Of a stretch of DNA of 34,808 nucleotides, positions 29,313 through 34,808 are shown one piece after another (positions within the stretch are counted from its first letter, which is position 1; each line of letters begins with the position of its first letter). The notes beneath the pieces are model-generated. The model made no database searches and was not told where the DNA came from. It saw only the letters and a list, made by a program, of their open reading frames with translations. Source of the DNA: Candidatus Thermoplasmatota archaeon (GTDB taxonomy: Archaea; Thermoplasmatota; SW-10-69-26; JACQPN01; JAIVGT01). The translations under genes and the position numbers were made by a program. The stretch lies in assembly GCA_035541015.1 (NCBI GenBank), contig DATLFM010000071.1:1-34808 (forward strand), in the 5' to 3' direction.

Positions 29313-30146
29313 TCAGGGGGCGACGACGCCTCGGGCGCCCGAAACCCGTCGGGCGACGAGCGAGAGGGCGAACACGGAGACGGACGAGAGCGCGATCGAG
29401 GCGCCCAGCGGAAGGTCGGCGGCAAACGCGAGGTACAGCCCGGCGACGACCACGAAGAGCGCGACGGCGACGCTGCCCAGGACGGCGCGGCGGAAGCTTG
29501 CGGCCACTTGAAGCGAGGCCGCGGCCGGCACGACAAGCAGGGCGGACACGAGGAGGACGCCGGCGACGCGCGCGGTCACGACGACGGCCAAGGCGGTGGC
29601 CACCGCAAAGCCGATCTCGAGCGCGCGCACGGGCAGGCCCGCCACGCGGGCGCCGTCGGCGTCGAGCGTGACGTAGAAGAGCTCCTTTTCGAACACGACC
29701 ACGAACGCGCCCACGGCAAGCGCAAGCGCCGCCAAGAGCGGAAGGTCGGAGGGACCGACGGCAACGAGGCTTCCGAACAGGAAGCTGAACAGATCGACGT
29801 TGAACCCGCCCGAGAGGCTCACGAGGACGAGGCCCGCGGCAAGGCCGGTCGTGAAGAAGATCGCGATGGCCGTGTCGGTGAGGACAAGTCCCCGCGCCCG
29901 CAGGAGCTCGATGCCCACGGCGGCAAGGACGGCGAACGCGACGGCCACGCCGAAGGGGAACACGTTGGCAAAGAGCCCAAGGGCGATTCCGCCAAAGGCG
30001 ATGTGGGCAAGGCCGTCGCCGATCATGGCCGCGCCGCGGAGGACGACGTAGACGCCAAGCGCGGACGCGATCGCCGCGGCCAAAAGGCCGGCCACGAGCG
30101 CGCGGACGACGAACTGGTACTCGAAGATCTCAAGCCCGGGAAGCAT
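29313..30146 (-). CDS. znuB: Metal ABC transporter permease (ZnuB/MntB type)
   Basis: The 277-aa ABC-3 family permease has about eight TM helices. 'VVLRGAAMIGDGLAHIAFGGIALG' is the ABC-3 signature with the conserved Gly-Asp-x-Leu-x-His, and 'SGGFNVDLFSFLFGSLVAVGPSDL' and 'VVVTARVAGVLLVSALLVVPAAAS' are typical. It is the last gene of znuA-znuC-znuB; its start overlaps znuC by 17 nt. Zn, Mn and other divalent metals use this family. Confidence 0.92.
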   Translation of the reverse strand: MLPGLEIFEYQFVVRALVAGLLAAAIASALGVYVVLRGAAMIGDGLAHIAFGGIALGLFANVFPFGVAVAFAVLAAVGIELLRARGLVLTDTAIAIFFTTGLAAGLVLVSLSGGFNVDLFSFLFGSLVAVGPSDLPLLAALALAVGAFVVVFEKELFYVTLDADGARVAGLPVRALEIGFAVATALAVVVTARVAGVLLVSALLVVPAAASLQVAASFRRAVLGSVAVALFVVVAGLYLAFAADLPLGASIALSSVSVFALSLVARRVSGARGVVAP

Positions 30147-30897
30147 CGCGCACCCCCCCGTGCGCAGGCTCCGGATGCGCGCCGAAGAGATGGTGTAGGT
30201 CCTCCTCCGAGGCGATCGAGGAGGCGGCGGCGTCGAAGGTCACGCGGCGGTTGAGCGCGACGATGCGGTGCACCGAATGGAAGAGCGAATGCGTGTCGTG
30301 CGAGACGAGCACGATCGTGAGCGCCCGATCGTGGTTGAGGTGGTCCAGAAGCTCGTAGAACGTGTGTCGCGTCGCCGGATCGATGCCCGTCGTGGGCTCG
30401 TCGAGGAGCAGGAGCTCGGGCTCGCCCGCAAGCGCCCGCGCAAGGTGCACGCGCTGCCGCTGGCCCCCCGAGAGCGTGGAAAGCCGCGCCCGCCCGAGGT
30501 CGGCAAGGCCCACGGCGGAAAGCGCCGCCCGGGCGGCCGCGCGGTCTTCCCGCGCGAACGGTCGCCCAAGCCCGCGCCGGCCCGCGCGTCCGAGGAGAAC
30601 GATCTCGTCCACGGTCGCCGGGATGTGCGGGTTGGGATGCGCAACGTGCTGCGGAACGTAGCCCACGCGATGCCACGCTCCGAAGCGCTCGCGAGGCGTG
30701 CCGAAGAGCTCGACGCGACCGTCGAAGGGGACCAAGCCCACAAGCGCCTTGAGGAACGTGCTCTTGCCGGCCCCGTTGGGACCCACGACGCCCACGTACT
30801 CGCCGGAATCCACGCGTAGCGTCACGCGATCCACGACCGTCTCGCCGTGGTAGCGTACCGTCAGATCCTGCGTCGCAAGGCAGGCGGCAGGCGGCAT
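30130..30897 (-). CDS. znuC: Metal ABC transporter ATP-binding protein (ZnuC type)
   Basis: The 255-aa ATPase has a Walker A VGPNGAGKSTFLKAL, Q-loop YVPQHVAHPN, signature LSGGQRQRVHLARALA, Walker B LLLLDEPTTGID and H-loop VLVSHDTHSLF. 'FDGRVELFGTPRERFGAWHRVGYVPQ' is characteristic of the Zn/Mn/Fe chelate importers. It lies between the lipoprotein and permease genes, 6 nt after znuA. Confidence 0.94.
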   Translation of the reverse strand: MPPAACLATQDLTVRYHGETVVDRVTLRVDSGEYVGVVGPNGAGKSTFLKALVGLVPFDGRVELFGTPRERFGAWHRVGYVPQHVAHPNPHIPATVDEIVLLGRAGRRGLGRPFAREDRAAARAALSAVGLADLGRARLSTLSGGQRQRVHLARALAGEPELLLLDEPTTGIDPATRHTFYELLDHLNHDRALTIVLVSHDTHSLFHSVHRIVALNRRVTFDAAASSIASEEDLHHLFGAHPEPAHGGVRDASRA

Positions 30898-30903
30898 CGA
30901 ACC

Positions 30904-31845
30904 TCACCCGCAGCGCATCGCAAGGCGCAGGTTGGCCAGATTCTGCCGGTGCAGATCGAAGTAGGTCTTTCCGGCGGCGCGCTCCTCGGCGGTGAGGCCC
31001 TCGATGGGATTGAGCACGAGGACCTGCGCGCCGACCTCGTCTGCGATCACCTCGGCCACGCGGGGCGAGACGAGCGTCTCGAAGAAGACGTGCGTGAGGT
31101 TGAGCGCGCGGGCGAGGTTCACCATCTCGCGGATCTTGGCCGGCGAAGGCTCCGCCTCCGGCGTCAGGCCGTGGACGCTGTGCATGAGGAAGTCGTACCG
31201 GTCCGCGAGGTAGCCGAAGGCCGCGTGCGTCGTGAGGATGTTGCGGTTGCCGCACCGGGCAAGCCCCCGCTCGAACTCGCCGTGCAGCGCGGCAAGCTCG
31301 GCCGAGAACGAGGTCGCGCGGGCGCCGTAGGCGGTCGCGTTGCCCGGATCCGCCCGGGCGAGGCCGGCCCGGATGTTCTCGACGACGCCCTGCGCGAGGA
31401 CCGGGTCGAGCCACACGTGCGGATCCTTTGTCCCTTCGTGCTCCTCGTGCGTTCCCGTCTCGTCCTGCCCGGGGTCCCCCTCGTGCGGCCGGTCGGCCTC
31501 CCGCAGCGCAAGGCCGCGGGTCGCCTCCACGACGACCGCCCCGCGCGCGGTGAGGTCCCGGACGAACTCGTCGGCCCACGGCTCGAGGCCGGCGCCGTTG
31601 TAGACGAACACGGACGCGCGCTCGACGCGGACCCGTTCGGAGGGCCGGGGCTCCCAATCGTGCGGCTCCGTGCCGGCCGGGACGAGCGTGGCGACCGCGA
31701 GGTTGTCGCCGGCGATGCGCTCGGCGAAGAAGGCGAGCGGATAGAAGGTGGCGACCACCGGCGCCTCGCGCGCGCCGTCTTGGCCTTGGAGGCAGCCGGG
31801 AAGGGCAATCGCAAGGGCAAGGGCGAGCGTACGTAGCGTCCGCAT
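30904..31845 (-). CDS. znuA: Metal ABC transporter substrate-binding lipoprotein (ZnuA-like)
   Basis: The 313-aa cluster A-I binding protein has a lipoprotein signal with lipobox ALPGC (Cys18). Likely ligands are His in AGTEPHDWEP, His in DPHVWLDP, His in TTHAAFGYLADRY and an acidic residue near the C-terminus. Between the first two lies an acidic/His-rich loop (RPHEGDPGQDETGTHEEHEG) typical of zinc rather than manganese binders. ATG 31845 is 28 nt from a TATA-like box that is flanked by an inverted repeat. The divergent neighbour is a NikR-like regulator. Confidence 0.93.
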   Translation of the reverse strand: MRTLRTLALALAIALPGCLQGQDGAREAPVVATFYPLAFFAERIAGDNLAVATLVPAGTEPHDWEPRPSERVRVERASVFVYNGAGLEPWADEFVRDLTARGAVVVEATRGLALREADRPHEGDPGQDETGTHEEHEGTKDPHVWLDPVLAQGVVENIRAGLARADPGNATAYGARATSFSAELAALHGEFERGLARCGNRNILTTHAAFGYLADRYDFLMHSVHGLTPEAEPSPAKIREMVNLARALNLTHVFFETLVSPRVAEVIADEVGAQVLVLNPIEGLTAEERAAGKTYFDLHRQNLANLRLAMRCG

Positions 31846-31869
31846 GCGTGGGGTTCACGGAGCAGGGCC

Positions 31870-31876
31870 TATTAAT
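31870..31876 (-). promoter_or_regulatory. TATA-like box of znuACB
   Basis: TATTAAT (ATTAATA on the minus strand) is centred 28 nt from the znuA ATG. It overlaps the left arm of the inverted repeat at 31874-31891. Confidence 0.5.
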
Positions 31877-31891
31877 CCGCTTTGGCGGATT
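31874..31891. promoter_or_regulatory. Inverted repeat overlapping the znuA promoter (candidate operator)
   Basis: AATCCGC-TTTG-GCGGATT is a perfect 7-bp inverted repeat with a 4-bp spacer. It overlaps the znuA TATA-like box and lies 27 bp upstream of the znuA ATG, where a bound repressor would block TBP/TFB. The nearest regulator gene is nikR-like, but binding is not shown, and known NikR sites differ. Confidence 0.45.
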
Positions 31892-32022
31892 GCGAGCCCG
31901 GTGCTGCTTTTGTTAATAAGGATTCATAACCATGGTGCCTTCTGGTTCACAGCGGGTTTCTTTTCGCCTGGGGCAGGCTGTCCAACGGCTAACAAAGTGG
32001 TATGGTTGGCACGGGGAAGGTT

Positions 32023-32031
32023 TCATAAAAT
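32023..32031 (+). promoter_or_regulatory. TATA-like box of the NikR-like gene
   Basis: TCATAAAAT is centred about 24 nt before ATG 32051, favouring that start over ATG 32030. Confidence 0.45.
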
Positions 32032-32050
32032 GGAAAGCCCTGGGGAGCGC

Positions 32051-32482
32051 ATGGGCGTCGTCAGCGTATCGCTTCCCGAATCGCTCGTCGAGGAGACGGA
32101 CCGCCTGATCGCCCGGCGCGGGTTTGCCGGCAGGTCCGAGGTCGTGCGGGCGGCGCTGCGGGAGTTCCTGGCCGCCGCGTCGCAGGAGACCGAGCGCAAG
32201 GGCCGCCGCGCCGCCACCCTCACGCTCGTCTACCCGGAGGGTCACGAGCGCCACATCGGGGAGATCCGGCACGCGTTCAACGACATCGTCAAATCCATGG
32301 TCCATTCGCACACGGGCGAGGACTGCATCGAGGTCTTCGTGCTGCAGGGGGACGCCGACCGCATCCGGGCGTTCTCGGAGCGTCTCCGCAACTACCGGGA
32401 ATCGCGCCTCGTGCAGACGGTCTACGCGGACGCCTCGCCCGCGGGCGATGAGCCGGCCCGGCGGCCGGGCCGACGCGGTTAA
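32051..32482 (+). CDS. nikR: NikR-like ribbon-helix-helix metalloregulator
   Basis: The 143-aa product has an N-terminal RHH domain (VVSVSLPESLVEETDRLIARRGFAGRSEVVRAALREFL) and a C-terminal ACT-like NikR domain (YPEGHERHIGEIRHAFNDIVKSMVHSHTGEDCIEVFVLQGDADRI). His, His and Cys in VHSHTGEDC match the E. coli NikR nickel ligands H87, H89 and C95, and an upstream His is present in EIRHAFND. The length equals the family. ATG 32051 lies 24 nt after a TATA-like stretch; ATG 32030 would add a short nonconserved leader. The gene is divergent from znuACB, suggesting that it controls that importer. Confidence 0.9.
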   Translation: MGVVSVSLPESLVEETDRLIARRGFAGRSEVVRAALREFLAAASQETERKGRRAATLTLVYPEGHERHIGEIRHAFNDIVKSMVHSHTGEDCIEVFVLQGDADRIRAFSERLRNYRESRLVQTVYADASPAGDEPARRPGRRG

Positions 32483-32507
32483 GGAAGGCGCCTGCGTTGG
32501 GCCGACG

Positions 32508-32819
32508 ATGACGGAGGTCTCCGCCGGCCCGCTCGCGCGCATCCCCGAGGGGGGCTGCGTGCTCGTCGAGCACGGGCCTTGGCTCCTTGCCGTGTGGAAG
32601 ATCGGCGGGGCGCCGCACGCCGCCGACGCCGTGTGCCCGCACCGCGGCGGGCCCTTGCACGAGGGGACGCTCGAAGGCGCCGTCGTCACGTGCCCGCTGC
32701 ACGCGTTCCGCTTCGACGTGCGCACGGGTCGCAATCCGTTCAACCCCGGCTCGCGCATCGCCGTCTTCCCGGCGCGCGTGACGCCGGACGGGGAGGTGCT
32801 CGTCGACGTCCCCGCGTGA
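32508..32819 (+). CDS. Rieske-type [2Fe-2S] ferredoxin
   Basis: The 103-aa single-domain protein has the two Rieske motifs C-x-H (CPHRGGPL, C43 and H45) and C-x2-H (CPLHAFRF, C62 and H65), with the sequence 'LHEGTLEGAVVTCPLHAFRFDVRTG' typical of NirD/ferredoxin-like soluble Rieske proteins. It would pass electrons to an unidentified partner. ATG 32508 follows a TATA-like GGTTAAGG (32478-32485) overlapping the nikR stop. Its TGA overlaps a GTG (GTGA) that may be the start of the DUF309 gene, but with a frame problem. Confidence 0.93.
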   Translation: MTEVSAGPLARIPEGGCVLVEHGPWLLAVWKIGGAPHAADAVCPHRGGPLHEGTLEGAVVTCPLHAFRFDVRTGRNPFNPGSRIAVFPARVTPDGEVLVDVPA

Positions 32820-33180
32820 GCCCGGTCCGGGCTTCCCGCCGCTTTGCGACCCGCGCTTCCTCCTGGCCGTCGAGCACTTCGACGCCGGGCGCTACTTCGA
32901 GGCCCACGAGGCGTGGGAAGCGGTCTGGACGTCGAACTTCGAGAAGGCTCTCATCCAGGCCGCCGTGGCGCTCCACCAAGCCTCGCGCGGCAACCGCCAC
33001 GGCGCGCGGCGCATGCGCGAAGGCTTCCTGCGCTACGCCGAACCGTACCGTCCGTCGTGGTGGGGCGTGGACGTCGAGCGGCTCGTCGCGGACGTGGAAG
33101 CCCGCCTCGCCGAATCCCTCGATCCGGCGCCCCCCTCGGGGCGCCACGAGGCGCCCCTCAGGTTTCCGTGGCTTGCGTGA
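32816..33180 (+). CDS. DUF309 family protein, start region disrupted
   Basis: The coding frame (conserved part 32845-33180) encodes the DUF309 motif 'FLLAVEHFDAGRYFEAHEAWEAVWTS' and 'ALIQAAVALHQASRGN', then a helical tail. The family motif is 'F..G.yfeaHe.wE..W'. In this frame there is no ATG, GTG or TTG between a TGA at 32779 and GTG 32965, which lies after the motif. GTG 32816 overlaps the Rieske TGA but is one base out of frame; one extra C in the CCC run near 32821-32823 would restore it. Function is unknown; the fold is all-helical with His/Glu residues suggestive of a metal site. Confidence 0.7.
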
Positions 33181-33541
33181 AGTGCGTGGCCAGGCAGCGC
33201 CAGCCCTCGGGCGTGGGCTTCCAGATCTCAAAGAGGGTGCCCTCGGACTCGCGCGTCTGGCCGGCTTTCTCGTCCACACAGCGATACTTTGCCAGCACGA
33301 AGACGACCTCGCCAGCCTCGCGCGCCACGGTCGGCTGGACGGAGAGCTCGAGCACCGTAGCGCCCTCGCGCCAGTCTCGCACCGTGCGCTCGCGGTCCTT
33401 GGGCGTGCCGTCGGGCCCCACGCTCAGGTAGTCCTTGGCGAGGCGAGCCGCGTAGGCGTCCCACCGGCCGGCCGCCACGGCCGCGTAGGTCTCCTGCATG
33501 GCCGCGAGCGCTTCTTCGGCGGCGCGGGGGCTTTGGCTCAC
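33158..33541 (-). CDS. NTF2-like/SnoaL-type (DUF4440-like) protein
   Basis: The 127-aa product starts at GTG 33541 (MSQSPRAAEEALAAMQETYAAVAAGRWDAYAARLAKDYLSVGPDGTPKDRER) and has the cone-fold pattern: an N-terminal helix pair, 'dyLsvgPdGtpk', a strand-rich C-terminal half 'TVLELSVQPTVAREAGEVVFVLAKYRC...TLFEIWKPTPEGWRCLATHFTQ'. This matches SnoaL/DUF4440 proteins, which are diverse in function. Its 3' end overlaps the DUF309 3' end by 23 nt. ATG 33499 is an alternative that would cut the first helix. Confidence 0.8.
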   Translation of the reverse strand: MSQSPRAAEEALAAMQETYAAVAAGRWDAYAARLAKDYLSVGPDGTPKDRERTVRDWREGATVLELSVQPTVAREAGEVVFVLAKYRCVDEKAGQTRESEGTLFEIWKPTPEGWRCLATHFTQATET

Positions 33542-33739
33542 GCGCCGCCAAACGGCCGGGAGCGGAAAAAGGCTTGGGAAAAAAGACGACGGGCGATCGC
33601 GACGGTCGCCCTTCTTTGACGAACGAAGCTTCCGTCGCGAACGCTCGCGAAGGAGACTTGGCCCGTGTCGGCAATGACGCTTGCGGGACGATCCCGTGAG
33701 CCCAAGCCTTATGCCCCGGCCGCCCGTTGCCGGCAGCCG

Positions 33740-34711
33740 ATGGACGAGATCTGGGTCGAGAAGTACCGGCCCCGCCGGCTCGCCGACGTCGCGGGCCAGG
33801 ACGCGATCACGTCCCGACTCCGCTCGTACGTGAAGGCCCGCAATTTCCCCCACCTTCTCTTCGCCGGCCCGCCGGGCACCGGGAAGACCACCTGCGCCAT
33901 CGCGCTTGCCCACGAGCTCTACGGCGAGCACTGGCGCCAGAACTTCCACGAGCTCAACGCCTCGGACGAGCGCGGCATCGACGTCATCCGCGGCAAGATC
34001 AAGGAGTTCGCCCGCACGGCGCCCATCGGCGGCTCCTCGTTCAAGATCATTTTCCTCGACGAGGCCGACAACCTCACGTCCGACGCGCAGGCGGCGCTGC
34101 GCCGCACGATGGAGCGGTACGCCGGAACCTGCCGCTTCATCCTGTCGTGCAACTACTCGTCGCGCATCATCGAACCCATCCAGAGCCGCTGCGCGGTCTT
34201 CCGCTTCCGGCCGCTTACGCTCGAGGACGTGAAGAAGGTCGTGCGCGACATCGCCAAGGCCGAGGATCTCGAGGTGACAAAGGACGCGCTCGAGTCGCTC
34301 GTGTACGTCGCGCAGGGGGACATGCGCCGGGCGGTCAACACGCTGCAGGTCGCCGCGAGCCTGGGCAAGAGCGTGGAGGAGGACGCGATCTACAAGGTCA
34401 CCGCGACGGCGCGGCCGGAGGACGTCCGCGCCATGCTGGAGACCGCGCTTGCGGGCAACTTCCTTAAAGCGCGCGAGTCGCTCGACAACCTCCTCGTCGA
34501 GTACGGGCTCTCGGGCGAGGACGTCGTGAAGCAGGTGCACCGCACCGTCTTCGACCTCTCGCTTCCCGACGACGTGAAGGTGAAGCTCGTGGACAAGATC
34601 GGCGAAGTCTCCTTCCGCATCGTCGAGGGCGCCAACGAGCGCATCCAGATCGAGGCCCTGCTCGCGCAGGTCGTCCTCGTCGGCAAGGGGCTCCCGCCGG
34701 TCAAGAAATAG
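33740..34711 (+). CDS. rfcS: Replication factor C small subunit
   Basis: The 323-aa AAA+ clamp loader subunit has the RFC box (WVEKYRPRRLADVAGQD), Walker A GPPGTGKTT (about residues 43-51), Walker B IIFLDEADN, sensor 1 ILSCNYSSRIIEPIQSRC (with the SRC arginine finger) and sensor 2 GDMRRAVNTLQ, followed by the collar domain. With RfcL it loads PCNA. ATG 33740 begins at the RFC box and lies about 30 nt after a TATA-like AAGCCTTATG. The upstream extension to 33665 has no matching homology. Confidence 0.97.
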   Translation: MDEIWVEKYRPRRLADVAGQDAITSRLRSYVKARNFPHLLFAGPPGTGKTTCAIALAHELYGEHWRQNFHELNASDERGIDVIRGKIKEFARTAPIGGSSFKIIFLDEADNLTSDAQAALRRTMERYAGTCRFILSCNYSSRIIEPIQSRCAVFRFRPLTLEDVKKVVRDIAKAEDLEVTKDALESLVYVAQGDMRRAVNTLQVAASLGKSVEEDAIYKVTATARPEDVRAMLETALAGNFLKARESLDNLLVEYGLSGEDVVKQVHRTVFDLSLPDDVKVKLVDKIGEVSFRIVEGANERIQIEALLAQVVLVGKGLPPVKK

Positions 34712-34774
34712 GCAAGGCGCCGTTTGAGGCCCGGTCCGAAAGGTTCTTCAAGTCCGCTTCGACCTCGCACGTGC

Positions 34775-34808
34775 ATGCGTCCGACCGTGTGGCTCGCGCT
34801 GGCGCTGC
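34775..34808 (+). CDS. Start of a probable secreted protein (truncated by window)
   Basis: ATG 34775 opens MRPTVWLALAL and runs off the end of the window. The Arg followed by a hydrophobic run is what a signal peptide looks like, but eleven residues are too few to be sure. Confidence 0.35.
   Translation, partial: MRPTVWLALAL

Noticed and set aside
30023-31858. 611-codon frame across the znu genes.
   Set aside because: It is a shadow of znuA/znuC/znuB, which have clear lipoprotein, ATPase and permease motifs.
32000-32028. GTATG-N19-CATAA just before nikR as an E. coli-type NikR operator.
   Set aside because: The consensus spacing is 18 nt between GTATG and CATAC; one base longer and an imperfect right arm make it no better than chance.
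31932-32106. A 58-codon frame starting ATGGTGCCT between znuA and nikR, preceded by AT-rich GTTAATAAGGATTCATAACC.
   Set aside because: It overlaps nikR in another frame and has no recognisable features; the AT-rich stretch is noted but no gene is called.
1-34808. CRISPR array, insertion sequence or integrase gene.
   Set aside because: No regularly spaced repeats, transposase or recombinase motif was found; only the noncoding repeats listed above.

Overview
This is a strongly GC-rich chromosomal segment of an archaeon. The archaeal evidence is an archaeosine-type tRNA-guanine transglycosylase with a PUA domain, GTP cyclohydrolase MptA, a replication factor C small subunit, an AbrB-PhoU regulator, an archaeal-length PdxS and a PAC2-family protein. 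In addition, TATA-like boxes repeatedly lie 24-30 nt before start codons, which points to leaderless mRNAs. Tandem winged-helix regulators, some membrane-anchored, and surface proteins ending in a TM helix plus Arg cluster are compatible with a GC-rich Thermoplasmatota-like euryarchaeon. That lineage call is inference and was not tested.

Layout: 1-840 holds a LolD/MacB-type ABC exporter (ATPase and the cut-off start of its permease). 866-4967 is an archaeosine locus: queC and queD are divergent from mptA, which converges on tgtA with overlapping stop codons. 5051-5425 is a small lipoprotein. 5438-10392 contains de novo NAD synthesis: L-aspartate dehydrogenase and nadA on the minus strand and nadC on the plus strand, separated by a membrane-anchored winged-helix sensor and a secreted lectin-fold-like protein. 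10334-12277 encodes two divergent surface proteins, one with a GOLD/p24-like profile. 12288-13552 has a small membrane protein and tandem winged-helix pair (with an apparent one-base lesion at the regulator start) divergent from a cupin. 13595-15198 is mutY divergent from an SRPBCC protein. 15202-17819 has a PAC2-family protein, a secreted protein and a double-PAS protein. 17820-18185 is noncoding: tRNA-Gln(CUG), followed downstream by a run of strong hairpins and partial copies of the tRNA 3' end.

18274-21392 encodes a DJ-1/PfpI protein, a lysine-rich H1-like protein with a hairpin/T-run terminator, a membrane protein, pdxS and an unknown protein. 21398-25139 is ileS divergent from a Nudix hydrolase over one shared TATA island. 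25162-26556 looks like an arsenic locus (aquaporin, thiol arsenate reductase, convergent CxHC mini membrane protein). 26572-29312 is phosphate uptake and control (AbrB-PhoU, DUF47, PiT). 29313-32482 is a ZnuABC-type metal importer divergent from a NikR-like repressor. The window closes with a Rieske ferredoxin, a DUF309 protein lacking a usable start, an NTF2-like protein, RfcS and the first codons of a probable secreted protein.

The most unusual signals are in noncoding DNA or at gene junctions: (1) the hairpin cluster and duplicated tRNA 3' end beside tRNA-Gln; (2) an AT-rich 32-nt near-palindrome present twice, each time between convergent genes; (3) single TATA islands placed symmetrically between divergent, probably leaderless genes; (4) three downstream genes (nadA, the tandem HTH gene, DUF309) with no in-frame ATG, GTG or TTG start at the expected place.
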